Positions 28,819 through 37,664 are shown, numbered from the stretch's first letter. The stretch is DNA of 44,551 nt from Acidobacteriaceae bacterium (GCA_003133425.1 PKXI01000201.1:1-44551); one strand, 5' to 3'. A program made the numbers and translations. The notes: generated by a model not told the origin, from the letters alone.

Positions 28819-31800
28819 TCAGAAGGTGAATTTGCCGCGGAACTGCATGATTCGTGCGTCGCGATAACCGGTAACCTCACCGAACGTACCCGAGGTCGCG
28901 GTTGTACCGATGGAGTTCACGTTTGTATGGTTCAGCGCATTGAAAGCTTCCGCGCCGAACTGGAAGGCCAACCGTTCCCAGATCTTGAAATTACGGTAAA
29001 CACCGAGATCAAGAACGTTGAATCCGGGGCCTTGGATCGTGCCGCGCTTGGCAGTACCCGGGACAAGGCTGGTCGGTGCGGGCGCCGCGAAAGCTCCCGT
29101 ATAGAACCATGGCGCCGACGATGAGTTGTAGTTCTTGTTGTGGATCTTGCCGGCATTCCACGCCTGGTTCGGATTTCCAAGCTGGTTGGGCCGCAGGCCT
29201 GCATTCGTATTGCCAAGAAGGCTGAGGCCGGCATTGTCCGTTTCATAGCCGCCGTTGGTCGAATTGTTGAAGAAACTGGGTGCGCCCCCGGGCAGATTGT
29301 AGTTGATCTGCAGGCCGGAACTGGCCGCAACCGTGGACGGCAAGCCGGAATCAATCGCGTAAATACCGGAAAGTTCCCAGCCGCCAAGCACCCGGCCCTT
29401 CAGGTCCTTCTGCTCCCGGAAGAACGGCTCTTCGAGAACGCCATCGATGCTAATCACCTGGTTGCGGTCATCTGGAGCGCGGCCGTAGTCCCCATTGACG
29501 TTGTAGATGTTCTGGATGAACCCTGAGTAATCGGCAGGGGCATTGGTCAGATCGCGCGACCATGTGTAGTTGAAATCAATGAACGTCTTGCCGGAGAAGC
29601 GCTTGGTTGCCTTCACCTGCATCGAGTTGTAGTTCGAACTGAAGATGGTGCGCAGCCCATCAATCGCGAAGTACCCAAGATAAGGCTTGATCTGATTCAG
29701 CACCAGATCGCAGGTGCTGCTCATAAATGCAGCCACCGCTGGCACACCGGTCGTGCCTCCGGTGCCGGGGTAGTCGCAAGTGGTGGCGGTGGGCGACGAG
29801 TTCTTGGTAAGCGGAGTTACCACGCCCTGCCACGCTCCCGGTTTTGGCTGGTTGAGTTCCTCGGCGCCCAGCAGATGCGTGCCGTGGTCGCCGAAGTAGC
29901 CGATGTCGAGCATGAACGTTGGTGAAATCTGCTGCTGAATGTCCAGCGAGAACTGCTGCACATAGGGCGTCTTGTAATCGAGCGGAACAGCCTGGACGCG
30001 CCCTGGAGTGCTCGAAAGCGCCGTCAGCGAGCCACCCGTCGGGCTATCCAGTGAGGTCTGACCCACCGAGTAAGTCGCAACTGCGGGCGGATTGTTGAAG
30101 ACCGTCGTCTCGTAGTAACTCACTTCGGCATCATCGAACGACCAGCCATAGCCGCCGCGCAGTGCGGTCTTCCCGTCGCCGAACACGTCGATGGCGAAGC
30201 CGAAGCGCGGAGCAAAGTTGGTCTTCTGTCCGGCGCCTACCTTGTTCCCGTAAGGCGAAGCTTGATTGTTATTGGCCGAGTTCGGGCCATTGAAGATCAT
30301 GCCGTTGAGGTAATTGATACCCACGTAGTCCGCCGACGCGTTCGCCGTCGTTGACAGCCCGGCATTACTGCCCGTCTGGCTGCATGGGCTGGTAAAGCAG
30401 TAGAGACCGCTGCTCGCAATGGTTGGCGCTGCCGATGCACTGTACTTGGCGGGATCGAAGTTGCTCAACAAGCCATTCGCATCCCAGGGCTGGCCATAGT
30501 AGGCATAGCGAACGCCTAGATTGACCGTGAGCCGCGGGGTCGCCTTCCAGTTGTCCTGCACGAAGCCCTCGTACAAGGAAGCCTTGATGTCAGTAACCGG
30601 ATCCTTTGAGAGCTGGCTGAAGCCGCTATTCGCGTTGCCGGTGAGGAAGTTCGCAAAACCCTGCGCCTCATTTGCGCCGGAGTTGCTGTTGACCGGAACA
30701 TTGGCGAAAGCCGTATCGGTGCCAAACCCGAATGAGCCTTGCGTACCGGTCGTATTGTTTTCGAGCTTCTGGTAATGGTTGTACGAGAAGCCGGAGATGA
30801 GCGTGTGCGTGTGCAGGGTCTTCGTGATGTCAGCGAAGATCTGGTGATTGGTTCCGTGGTCGGTGTAGGCCACGCTCCCGTTCAGGCTGGTCATGCCCGT
30901 GACCGCAACCGTCGGTATGATCCCAACGGTATCAGGGTACGGAAGCGCCGCCTTGATGTCAGGCGACTGGGAGGAACCCAGGAAGCCGACTGCCGAGCTG
31001 ACGATATTGCCATTGGAGAACGCATATCCTGCGTTCAGCAGCAAGGTGGGGCTAAAAATATAGGTTCCGTGGGCAAGATGCTGGGTGCCGGGATTGACAG
31101 CCGTTGTCGTGTTCGCGCCGGGAATAGGAACCGTTGTGAACTGGCCCTCCGGAAGTGTCTCCGGGAACGTATCGTGCAGGTAGCGATAGAAGACTTGTAT
31201 TTTCTGACCGAAATCCTGGTCGATACGCACTACCGTATCCAGGTTGTTGATGACGTTCTTGAAGCTCGACAGAATCGTGTGTGGATCCAGGTTGTGCGCA
31301 ATGTCGTAATTGACATCCGGCTTGAGAACATTCGCGTACACGTCCTTCATATACGCTTGGGCCGTTGGTGAGATGTTGTTTACCTGCGTGCCCGCGGCAG
31401 TACAGGTATTTACCTGCGTCGCTGGATTGGTCGTGAAAGCAGTGCAGACGGTCACTGGTGCGGTGGTCCACACTCCCCCGATCTTCTGGCCGGACTGCGT
31501 GAAGTCGCCCGTGCGCTCCGTCGCCTGGGGCACAAGAGCCGCTACGTTACTCGCGACATTGATTTCTCGCTGCCACTCCTCTGAGACGAAGAAAAAGGTC
31601 TTGCCCTTCCCGTTGTAGATTTTTGGAATATAGACAGGTGCGCCAGCCGAGAACCCAAAGACGTTGTAGCGGTAGGGCGGAATATGGGTGCCTAGAAAGT
31701 CATTGGCATAGCCATTCGCATCGAAGTAGTCGTTGCGGAGGTATTCGTACGCGCTGCCGTGGAGTAAGTTGGTGCCCGACTTGGTCACGACGTCGATCTG

Positions 31801-32553
31801 CCCCGATGCATTGCGGCCGAACTGCGCCGAATATTGGCCACGTAGCGTCTTGAACTCGGCAATGGCATCGGGACTGGGATAGGCATAAAGCGTGAGATTG
31901 GCGCCGCGGTCCACATTGTCCGCGCCATCGATAGTCCAGTTATTCGAGGTGCTGCGGCCGCCATTCACTGAGAAGTTCACCGTGCTCGAAGCTCCGCTCA
32001 GGCCGGCGGGTCCGCGGGTCAGGTCGTCGGTGCCGCCGCCGTAGGCAACACCCGGCTGCAAGTTCATCAGCGTCTCGTAATTGCGCGTCACCAGCGGCAT
32101 TTCATTCATCTGCTCGCTGTTGATGAGGCCTTCGGAGGATGCAGTCTCAAAATTCAATTGAGCTTGATCGGCAGTCACTGACACGATCTCATTCGCGCCG
32201 CCCGGCACCAGCGTGCGGTTCACCGTGAGGGTATCATTGGCATTCAGCACCAGCCCCGTTACTTCCTCCGCCTTGAAACCCGCATCCGTAATCTTCACCG
32301 TGTAGTTGCCAAGGGGCAGGGATTCCGCGATGTAGAAACCGCTGGCATTGGTGGTCAAAACGCGGATTTGCTCGCCGCGATCCGTGTTGGTGATCGTCAC
32401 CGTAGCGCCATGGATCACAGCCTGGCTTGAATCCATCACCGTTCCGCTGATGCTGCCTGAAACGCTGCTTTGCGCTGCCGCATAGCCGCCTGCAAGTGCC
32501 AACCCTATTCCGATCACCAGGGCAAGAACGCATTTCGCAAATTTGCACGACAT
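28819..32553 (-). CDS. Oar-like TonB-dependent outer-membrane receptor
   Basis: A 1244-residue outer-membrane protein for energised uptake of a large substrate. The ATG at 32553 has GGAGG seven bases upstream; an open frame extends to 32610 but lacks such a site. A signal peptide (about 1-27) is followed by a carboxypeptidase-regulatory-like Ig fold (about 30-115, SGTVMDSSQAVIHGATVTI). Next come a plug domain (NWTIDGADNVDRG, YSAQFGRNASGQIDVVTKSGTN) and a long beta-barrel that ends in Phe (FRGKFTF), as outer-membrane porin-like proteins do. It lies directly upstream of the murein operon on the same strand and is divergent from a GntR regulator, so murein fragments or another amino-sugar polymer are plausible cargo. 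This is inference. Confidence 0.9.
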   Translation of the reverse strand: MSCKFAKCVLALVIGIGLALAGGYAAAQSSVSGSISGTVMDSSQAVIHGATVTITNTDRGEQIRVLTTNASGFYIAESLPLGNYTVKITDAGFKAEEVTGLVLNANDTLTVNRTLVPGGANEIVSVTADQAQLNFETASSEGLINSEQMNEMPLVTRNYETLMNLQPGVAYGGGTDDLTRGPAGLSGASSTVNFSVNGGRSTSNNWTIDGADNVDRGANLTLYAYPSPDAIAEFKTLRGQYSAQFGRNASGQIDVVTKSGTNLLHGSAYEYLRNDYFDANGYANDFLGTHIPPYRYNVFGFSAGAPVYIPKIYNGKGKTFFFVSEEWQREINVASNVAALVPQATERTGDFTQSGQKIGGVWTTAPVTVCTAFTTNPATQVNTCTAAGTQVNNISPTAQAYMKDVYANVLKPDVNYDIAHNLDPHTILSSFKNVINNLDTVVRIDQDFGQKIQVFYRYLHDTFPETLPEGQFTTVPIPGANTTTAVNPGTQHLAHGTYIFSPTLLLNAGYAFSNGNIVSSAVGFLGSSQSPDIKAALPYPDTVGIIPTVAVTGMTSLNGSVAYTDHGTNHQIFADITKTLHTHTLISGFSYNHYQKLENNTTGTQGSFGFGTDTAFANVPVNSNSGANEAQGFANFLTGNANSGFSQLSKDPVTDIKASLYEGFVQDNWKATPRLTVNLGVRYAYYGQPWDANGLLSNFDPAKYSASAAPTIASSGLYCFTSPCSQTGSNAGLSTTANASADYVGINYLNGMIFNGPNSANNNQASPYGNKVGAGQKTNFAPRFGFAIDVFGDGKTALRGGYGWSFDDAEVSYYETTVFNNPPAVATYSVGQTSLDSPTGGSLTALSSTPGRVQAVPLDYKTPYVQQFSLDIQQQISPTFMLDIGYFGDHGTHLLGAEELNQPKPGAWQGVVTPLTKNSSPTATTCDYPGTGGTTGVPAVAAFMSSTCDLVLNQIKPYLGYFAIDGLRTIFSSNYNSMQVKATKRFSGKTFIDFNYTWSRDLTNAPADYSGFIQNIYNVNGDYGRAPDDRNQVISIDGVLEEPFFREQKDLKGRVLGGWELSGIYAIDSGLPSTVAASSGLQINYNLPGGAPSFFNNSTNGGYETDNAGLSLLGNTNAGLRPNQLGNPNQAWNAGKIHNKNYNSSSAPWFYTGAFAAPAPTSLVPGTAKRGTIQGPGFNVLDLGVYRNFKIWERLAFQFGAEAFNALNHTNVNSIGTTATSGTFGEVTGYRDARIMQFRGKFTF

Positions 32554-32599
32554 GATCACGCCTCCCTCAAATTCATGGTTGCTTGGGTCTCGACAGACT

Positions 32600-32624
32600 A
32601 TCCATGTCATCTAGATGACTGGAT
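32600..32624. promoter_or_regulatory. Operator-like palindrome at the TonB receptor promoter
   Basis: GTCATCTAGATGAC (32606-32619) is a perfect 14-base palindrome. It is flanked by ATCCA (32600-32604) and TGGAT (32620-32624), which are also complementary but offset by one extra T on the left. It begins six bases downstream of the TATACT -10 element, so it covers the expected transcription start and early leader. A bound repressor would block the promoter. The centre TCTAGA is shared with the published operator of the GntR/HutC regulators DasR/NagR (TGGTCTAGACCA), and a GntR/UTRA gene lies divergently next door. Confidence 0.65.
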
Positions 32625-32657
32625 GAGAAAGTATAGCGCGTATAAAGCGAAATCGTC

Positions 32658-32690
32658 CCACAAAAATGGCTGATGGGAAGATTTTTGTGG
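32658..32690. repeat. Inverted repeat with 13-base spacer near the TonB receptor promoter
   Basis: CCACAAAAAT (32658-32667) and ATTTTTGTGG (32681-32690) are perfect 10-base complements. The repeat spans the zone at and upstream of the presumed -35 element, so it could be a binding site for an activator or second regulator. A hairpin in a transcript from the other strand is the alternative. Confidence 0.6.
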
Positions 32691-33049
32691 AATGGCTGCT
32701 GCCTGGGTGAGGCTTCGCGACCTGATTGAATACGGTTTCAATGGCTGCAGAGGCGAGATCGTTAATGTTTGCGGCCCATTTGTTCCGAAATTTCACGTCT
32801 CGGCATGAGTGATTCGCGCGGCTGTTCGGTACCCGGCGACAAGGCTCATCCTGGCCGCCGGGCCCATCGCAATTCCGCGATACGCACGCCAGACCCCGTT
32901 GGTCACCGGTGCCGAGTGGACCCGCATGGGAGAAAATAAACTAGTGGTATAGTTGACTGGCAGATTTAGAAGCTGGCGTGAACTCGATTCATCAATCGTT
33001 CACGCTTGAGCTTGACTACGCTTCCAGCGCTGGTGTATCAGGGATGCTG

Positions 33050-33841
33050 ATGAACGAACAGGAAATGCAAAACTCGTCGCCGCTCTATCGCAGGAACGGT
33101 ATTCCGCTTTACTACCAGATTCAACAGCGGTTGCTGGACCAGATACAGTCTGGAGTATTCAAGCCGAGCGAACCGATTCCGTCGATTCAGAAGATAGCAA
33201 CGCGGATGGGCGTGAGTCAGATGACCGTCCGACAGGCGGTCAAGTCCCTATGCGAGCTCGGGGTGATCTACAGCAAGCAGGGGAAGGGAACGTTCATCTC
33301 CAGAATCAAACTGGAGAGAGACTTTCGCCAGGTGCTTTCATTCAGCGAGGAGACCAGGGCCCGTGGCGCGACACCTCATTCCAGGCTTATTTCGTTCCGA
33401 ATCCAGATGCCAAGCCGGGAAACAAGGGAGGCCCTGGCTCTGAATCACAAGGAAAAGATATTCCGCCTCCGCCGGGTTCGCTATGCGGATTCGCTGCCCA
33501 TGGGGATCGAGTGCAGTTGCCTCCCTGTGAATCTTTGTCCGGACTTGCTCGAGACCTTCGATCCAGAGGGTTCGCTTTACCAGAAATTGGCGGAGCAATA
33601 CAGAATCCACCTGACGGTGACGAATGAAGTGATAGAAGTGGGCAAGGCAAGCGACGAAGAGGCCCGCCTGATGCAGATTGCTCCACAAAGCCCGGTCTTC
33701 CTGTTCACGCGGCTATCTTTTCTTGAAAGTGGCAAACCGGTCGAGCACGTGAAGTCGGTCTACCGGGGAGATCGTTATAAGATTGTCAACCGGCTGGTGC
33801 GCAACAAGCGCGAATTGCTTCCTTCGCCGCTCGTCATCTGA
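33050..33841 (+). CDS. GntR-family (HutC/UTRA) transcriptional regulator
   Basis: A 263-residue DNA-binding regulator. An N-terminal winged helix-turn-helix (about 18-85, with PLYYQIQQRLLDQI, PSIQKIATRMGVSQMTVRQA and GKGTFI) is followed by a UTRA ligand-binding domain (about 100-255, RLRRVRYADSLPMGIE, EHVKSVYRGDRYKI). UTRA regulators commonly sense sugar phosphates or small metabolites; NagR/YvoA and DasR respond to amino-sugar phosphates. The ATG at 33050 is preferred because AGGGA lies five bases upstream and gives normal family length; GTG at 32978 and ATG at 33044 are alternatives. It is divergent from the TonB receptor, and the palindrome at that promoter is its likely target. Control of the murein operon is inferred. 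Confidence 0.87.
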   Translation: MNEQEMQNSSPLYRRNGIPLYYQIQQRLLDQIQSGVFKPSEPIPSIQKIATRMGVSQMTVRQAVKSLCELGVIYSKQGKGTFISRIKLERDFRQVLSFSEETRARGATPHSRLISFRIQMPSRETREALALNHKEKIFRLRRVRYADSLPMGIECSCLPVNLCPDLLETFDPEGSLYQKLAEQYRIHLTVTNEVIEVGKASDEEARLMQIAPQSPVFLFTRLSFLESGKPVEHVKSVYRGDRYKIVNRLVRNKRELLPSPLVI

Positions 33842-33854
33842 ACGCGCCTTGAAT

Positions 33855-33878
33855 GCGCCGCTGGGTTTCACGCGGTGC
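33855..33878 (+). terminator. Possible terminator of the GntR gene
   Basis: A seven-base stem with one wobble pair (GCGCCGC at 33855-33861 with GCGGTGC at 33872-33878) and a 10-base loop, followed by GTTCTATTT. It lies 13 bases beyond the regulator stop. The stem is short and the T-tract is broken, so this is tentative. Confidence 0.3.
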
Positions 33879-34026
33879 GTTCTATTTCCCCGATTCTCTC
33901 GAGTCAAACTCCGCGCTGTGCCGCGTCAGCCGTCTTGTCACGTGCCACGCCTGAGATATCCACCCGCCCGGTCCTTTATCATTTCCGAATGCAGCCCCAG
34001 ATGCTTCCGGTAGCCCAGGTAACTCC

Positions 34027-35460
34027 ATGACGTCTTCTGCGCCCACTCCGCTTGACTCGAAATCGCAGTTACGCAAGACGATGGGCTTCTGGGATGTTCT
34101 GTTGTTCAACATCGCCACGGTGCTTGGACCCCGGTGGATTGCGGCTGCGGGCCACAACGGCCCTTCATCGATCAGTTTGTGGGTCCTTGCCGCGGTCTTC
34201 TTTTTTGTCCCTGGGGCGCTGGTGATCAACGAGCTCTCTTCGCGCTTTCCTGAGGAAGGCGGGCTGTATGCGTGGTCGCGAGAAGCGTTCGGGCCGTTCC
34301 ACGGATTTGTGGCCGGCTGGACATACTGGATCTACACCTTCTTCTATTTTCCAGGTTTGCTGCTCGCCAGCGCTTCCATGAGCGCTTACGTTATTGGCGG
34401 GCGCGGTTCGGTGCTCGCGCAGGATAGAACGTATCAGCTAACGGTTTCTCTGGCCATTCTCGCGGTTGCCGTGGTGCTGAACATAATCGGCCTGAACATC
34501 GGCAAATGGTTGCAGAATGCGGGCGGCGTGGGAACCTATGTGCCGCTGATGATGCTGGTTGGCGTAGCCGCGGTTGTGAGTTGGCGGTACGGTTCGGCAA
34601 CCCACTTCACCGTCTCGAACATGTTGCCTACGTGGAACTGGGACACGGTCAACTTCTGGTCGCAGATCGCATTTGCATTTACGGGCCTCGAACTTGTCTC
34701 GGCCATGAGCGAAGAAGTGCGCGATCCACGCCGCACGCTGCCGCGGGCTGTCTTCGGGGCCGGCGCGCTTATTGCCGTGATGTACATTGTGGGCACGTTT
34801 GCCATTCTCGCCCTTGTGCCTGCGGCCGATCTTGACCCGCAGAGCGGCGTGTTTCATGCCATTACCGTTGGGTCGATCGCGTTGAAGGTTGGCTTCCTCG
34901 GGATCCTCGCCGCCATTCTGGTTACGGCAGGAAACGCAGGCGGCGTGGGCAGCACAGTGGCCGGAATCGCGCGCGTGCCGTTTGTTGTGGGAGTCGACCG
35001 CTATCTGCCCGCCGCATTCGGCAAGATCCATCCGCGCTGGAAGACTCCGTGGGTTTCGATTCTGGTGCAGGCTGCGATCTCGGCGGCGATTTTGATGGGA
35101 AGTCAGATCAATGAGACGACTCAGGGCGCATATCAAAAGCTGATCGATGCCGGCATCATTCTCTACTTCATTCCGTTTCTCTACATGTTCGCGGCCGTCA
35201 TCAAACTGGCGCGCCGCAAAGATCGCAACGAGAATCCGCACGCAGTGCTTGTACCGGGAGGCATTTCGGGTGTCTGGATTTGCGGCGGCCTGGGATTCGT
35301 TGTCGTTCTCGGCGGCATCGCGCTTTCGCTGGTGCCGCCGGGGGGCACACCCGACAAGCTGGGATTTTTTATGACGCTTGTTGCGGGCACGCTGGGTTCG
35401 ATTCTGATAGGTCTCTTGCTCTATTGGCGTGGCGCCAGCGCGAAGCGAAGCGAGTCGTGA
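34027..35460 (+). CDS. APC-superfamily amino acid permease
   Basis: A 477-residue inner-membrane transporter with about 12 hydrophobic segments, of the amino acid-polyamine-organocation type. Landmarks are GFWDVLLFNIATVLGPRW near 20-37 (helix 1 with its unwound glycine region), SSRFPEEGGLYAWSREAFG near 70-88, and AFTGLELVSAMSEEVRDPRRTLPRA near 218 (start AFTGLELVSAMSEE). The ATG is preceded by AGGTAACTCC. It follows the GntR gene by 185 bases and is convergent with the cupin gene. Uptake of amino acids or dipeptide-derived products from the neighbouring murein operon is possible but not shown. Substrate unknown. Confidence 0.85.
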   Translation: MTSSAPTPLDSKSQLRKTMGFWDVLLFNIATVLGPRWIAAAGHNGPSSISLWVLAAVFFFVPGALVINELSSRFPEEGGLYAWSREAFGPFHGFVAGWTYWIYTFFYFPGLLLASASMSAYVIGGRGSVLAQDRTYQLTVSLAILAVAVVLNIIGLNIGKWLQNAGGVGTYVPLMMLVGVAAVVSWRYGSATHFTVSNMLPTWNWDTVNFWSQIAFAFTGLELVSAMSEEVRDPRRTLPRAVFGAGALIAVMYIVGTFAILALVPAADLDPQSGVFHAITVGSIALKVGFLGILAAILVTAGNAGGVGSTVAGIARVPFVVGVDRYLPAAFGKIHPRWKTPWVSILVQAAISAAILMGSQINETTQGAYQKLIDAGIILYFIPFLYMFAAVIKLARRKDRNENPHAVLVPGGISGVWICGGLGFVVVLGGIALSLVPPGGTPDKLGFFMTLVAGTLGSILIGLLLYWRGASAKRSES

Positions 35461-35488
35461 CGAAGAGCTGAAGCCGGCGAAAAGCCGA

Positions 35489-35512
35489 AAGGCCGAGTTA
35501 CGCCTCGGCCTT
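35489..35512. terminator. Bidirectional terminator between the permease and cupin genes
   Basis: A nine-base-pair stem (AAGGCCGAG at 35489-35497 with CTCGGCCTT at 35504-35512) and a 6-base loop lie between convergent genes. On the minus strand the stem is followed by TCGGCTTTT; on the plus strand it runs into CCGCACTTC. It more likely serves the cupin gene and may serve both. Confidence 0.6.
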
Positions 35513-35528
35513 CCGCACTTCAACGCTT

Positions 35529-35981
35529 CTACTTCTTCGCGACCATGTCTTTATTCGGGCTCCAGTTGATGACGTGATAAGTTGCCGGAGTTGTCCCGAT
35601 GTTGCGGAATCCGTGCAGGCTGTTCGACGCGTTGAAGACTACCGAGCCAGGCGTCACCTTCACCCATTTGCCGTCTGACAGCGTCTCGCACTCGCCATCG
35701 CGCAGAATGATCAATTCCTCATTGACATGCCGGTGCGGAGGATGCGACTCCAACCCAGGGTTCAGCGTCGATATGTGCATCTCCAGTTGGTCCACTGTCG
35801 CCGTCGGAGACTTGCAAAGCGAGCGCACTTCACCCACATTCGTCTTCACCGGCTTCATGTCTTCCCAATGAAATACGGTCGGTCCGAGAATCGGCTGTTC
35901 GCCCGGCGCCGCAGCTGCAAAAGCATTCAGAGCGCCGGGGACAGCAAGAAGCCCCACTAATGCATCGCGTCTTGTAATCAT
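35529..35981 (-). CDS. Exported cupin-domain protein
   Basis: A 150-residue small protein with a Tat-like leader (ITRRDALVGLLAVPGA) and one cupin barrel. Cupin motif 1 is HPPHRHVNEELIILRDGE near residues 79-96, with His residues and Glu positioned to bind a metal. Motif 2 is less typical (NASNSLHGFRN). Such proteins often act as isomerases or as sugar or metal binders. It follows the exported Gfo/Idh gene by 27 bases with a GAGAGGAA site in the gap, so the two form an operon and the cupin may act in the periplasm on the same sugar. Specific function unknown. Confidence 0.8.
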   Translation of the reverse strand: MITRRDALVGLLAVPGALNAFAAAAPGEQPILGPTVFHWEDMKPVKTNVGEVRSLCKSPTATVDQLEMHISTLNPGLESHPPHRHVNEELIILRDGECETLSDGKWVKVTPGSVVFNASNSLHGFRNIGTTPATYHVINWSPNKDMVAKK

Positions 35982-36008
35982 TGTTTCCTCTCTTGTGAAT
36001 GAACTCTG

Positions 36009-37388
36009 CTACAGCATATAAGGCGCGCGCTGCGGCCGCCGGAGCATACTGTTCGCCTCGTCATCGTTCTTGAAGCGTTCTTTCACCGGATCCCAGTAGA
36101 GCTTGCGCTTGAGCACCATTGCCATATCGTGAATCAGGCAGGTCGAGCACGCTCGATGGCCCATCTCCACGGGCGATATCGGCGCCTTGCGGCTGATGAT
36201 GCAATCCAGCCAGTTGCCGTGCTGTTCCTTGCTCTCATAGAGGTGAATCTCGTCCGGTCCGATCACTGACTTGATGATGTTGGGGTCGCGTGCGGCCAGT
36301 GCGGTTGTATCGTTCAGCTTGGCCACCGGGTCGCTCTTCGTCACTTGCTCATTGCCGCGCGAAACAAAGATCCAGCCTTTGCTTCCGTAGAACTTGATGC
36401 CGTTTGCGTAATCGCCGCTCACGCTCATCTGCACGCCATTGGCATACAGCGCCTCGGTCTTGAACGAACCATGCACATCCCACAACCCGTGATCCGGAAA
36501 CTCCGCGTGGCCCCACACTTCGACCGGACCTGTGTACTCGGTGTTCATGCCCCAGTGCGCGCTGTCTATGTGGTGCGCGCCCCAGCCGGTGATCATTCCC
36601 GCGCCAAACTGACGGCAGCGCAGCCATCCCGGTCGGTCATAGCCCTTCTGCGGATGTACGCGTTCTACCGTGTAGTACACATACGGCGTCTCGCCCAGCC
36701 ACATCTCATAGTTGAACCAGTCGGGAGCCGGCATGGGAGTCTTGTCGCCGCCCGCCGGGTCGCCAGGCAAACCCACCTCCACCCGCTGCAGGTCGCCGAT
36801 GCGGCCGTTGCGCACCAACTCCGCCGCGTAGCGAAACTGCACTGTAGAACGCTGCTGGCTGCCGATCTGCAGAATTCTACCCGAGGCTTGAACCGCATTG
36901 CTCAGCGCGCGGCCCTCCGCAATCGTAAGCGACGCCGGCTTCTGCAGGTAAACGTCCTTGCCTGCCCTTACAGCATCTACGCCGATCAGCGCGTGCCAAT
37001 GGTCCGGCGTGCTTACTACTACTGCGTCGACGTCCTTGTTCGCCAGCAACTCGTGATAGTTCGCATATCCGGTTACGCCGTCGTAGGGCTGGCCCGTCTT
37101 CTTCGCATAGAAGGCGTTGATCAGCTTTTTGCCGTCCTCGATACGATGCGCATCCAGATCGCATACTGCCATGATTCTTGCCCGGTCGTAGGGCAGCAGC
37201 AGTGCCATATCGTGGCCGCGCGAGATGCGTCCTGCGCCGATACACCCAATGTTGATGCGTTTGCTTGGCGCATACTGTCCGAAGACAGTCGCCGGCACAA
37301 TCGTGGGAAACCCCACCGCAGCCATGGCGCCAATTCCCGTCTTTAAAAACCTACGCCGTGAAACCCCGTTTGTCTGGATCTTACCCAT
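36009..37388 (-). CDS. Tat-exported Gfo/Idh/MocA-family oxidoreductase
   Basis: A 459-residue NAD(P)-dependent sugar oxidoreductase. The leader SRRRFLKTGIGAMAAVGFP is a textbook twin-arginine signal, so the enzyme would be exported with its cofactor bound. The Rossmann motif is GCIGAGRISRGH near 49-60; STPDHWHA near 125 and LQKPASLT near 147 mark the catalytic region, where the usual E-K-P reads Q-K-P. The C-terminal alpha/beta domain has GAHHIDSAHWGMN. GGGAG lies at good distance upstream of the ATG. It is divergent from the SDR/ManD pair and followed by the cupin gene. Exported Gfo/Idh enzymes are common in acidobacteria and planctomycetes; substrate is unknown, probably a glycoside or sugar. 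Confidence 0.87.
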   Translation of the reverse strand: MGKIQTNGVSRRRFLKTGIGAMAAVGFPTIVPATVFGQYAPSKRINIGCIGAGRISRGHDMALLLPYDRARIMAVCDLDAHRIEDGKKLINAFYAKKTGQPYDGVTGYANYHELLANKDVDAVVVSTPDHWHALIGVDAVRAGKDVYLQKPASLTIAEGRALSNAVQASGRILQIGSQQRSTVQFRYAAELVRNGRIGDLQRVEVGLPGDPAGGDKTPMPAPDWFNYEMWLGETPYVYYTVERVHPQKGYDRPGWLRCRQFGAGMITGWGAHHIDSAHWGMNTEYTGPVEVWGHAEFPDHGLWDVHGSFKTEALYANGVQMSVSGDYANGIKFYGSKGWIFVSRGNEQVTKSDPVAKLNDTTALAARDPNIIKSVIGPDEIHLYESKEQHGNWLDCIISRKAPISPVEMGHRACSTCLIHDMAMVLKRKLYWDPVKERFKNDDEANSMLRRPQRAPYML

Positions 37389-37462
37389 ATCTGATCTCCC
37401 AGGAGAATTCTATGCCTTGAAAACTCTTATTCCAATTTTGTTCGTGTTGCCTCTTTTTGTTA

Positions 37463-37484
37463 TTGTTACAGATATCTGGTTCAA
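37463..37484. promoter_or_regulatory. Operator-like palindrome in the divergent Gfo/Idh-SDR region
   Basis: TTG-N3-CAGATATCTG-N3-CAA is symmetric at 16 of 22 positions. It lies in the AT-rich 276-base gap between divergent genes (37389-37664), 75-96 bases upstream of the Gfo/Idh start and about 180 bases from the SDR start. A LacI- or GntR-type regulator could bind here; none is encoded next to it. No gene is seen in the gap. Confidence 0.4.
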
Positions 37485-37664
37485 TAATGGGCAAAAGGAA
37501 CGAACCTCGCAACTTCATTTTTGGCTATACATTTGTGGCCCAAACGAATTATAAATAGCCTGAAAGCGATCTTTTCCTCGAGTGGGTTGCCTGGTCGCGG
37601 AAACTCCAATTGAAATGCGAGCCACTCTATCCGGAGTCGCATTCATCGACAGATAAATTCATCC

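Larger units (their letters stand above)
32554..33049. other. Divergent intergenic region between the TonB receptor and the GntR regulator
   Basis: No gene is seen in these 496 bases. The receptor side holds a -10-like TATACT on the minus strand (32635-32630), a palindrome just downstream of it and an inverted repeat around the -35 position. The -35 hexamer itself (GGACGA at 32658-32653, 17-base spacer) is weak. On the regulator side TATAGT at 32948-32953 could be a -10 element. GTG at 32978 would extend the regulator by 24 residues but lacks a ribosome binding site. Confidence 0.55.

Noticed and set aside
34438..35523. Minus-strand open frame of 361 codons opposite the APC permease
   Set aside because: His/Arg/Asn-rich product with no hydrophobic or motif structure; the plus strand encodes a clear 12-helix transporter.
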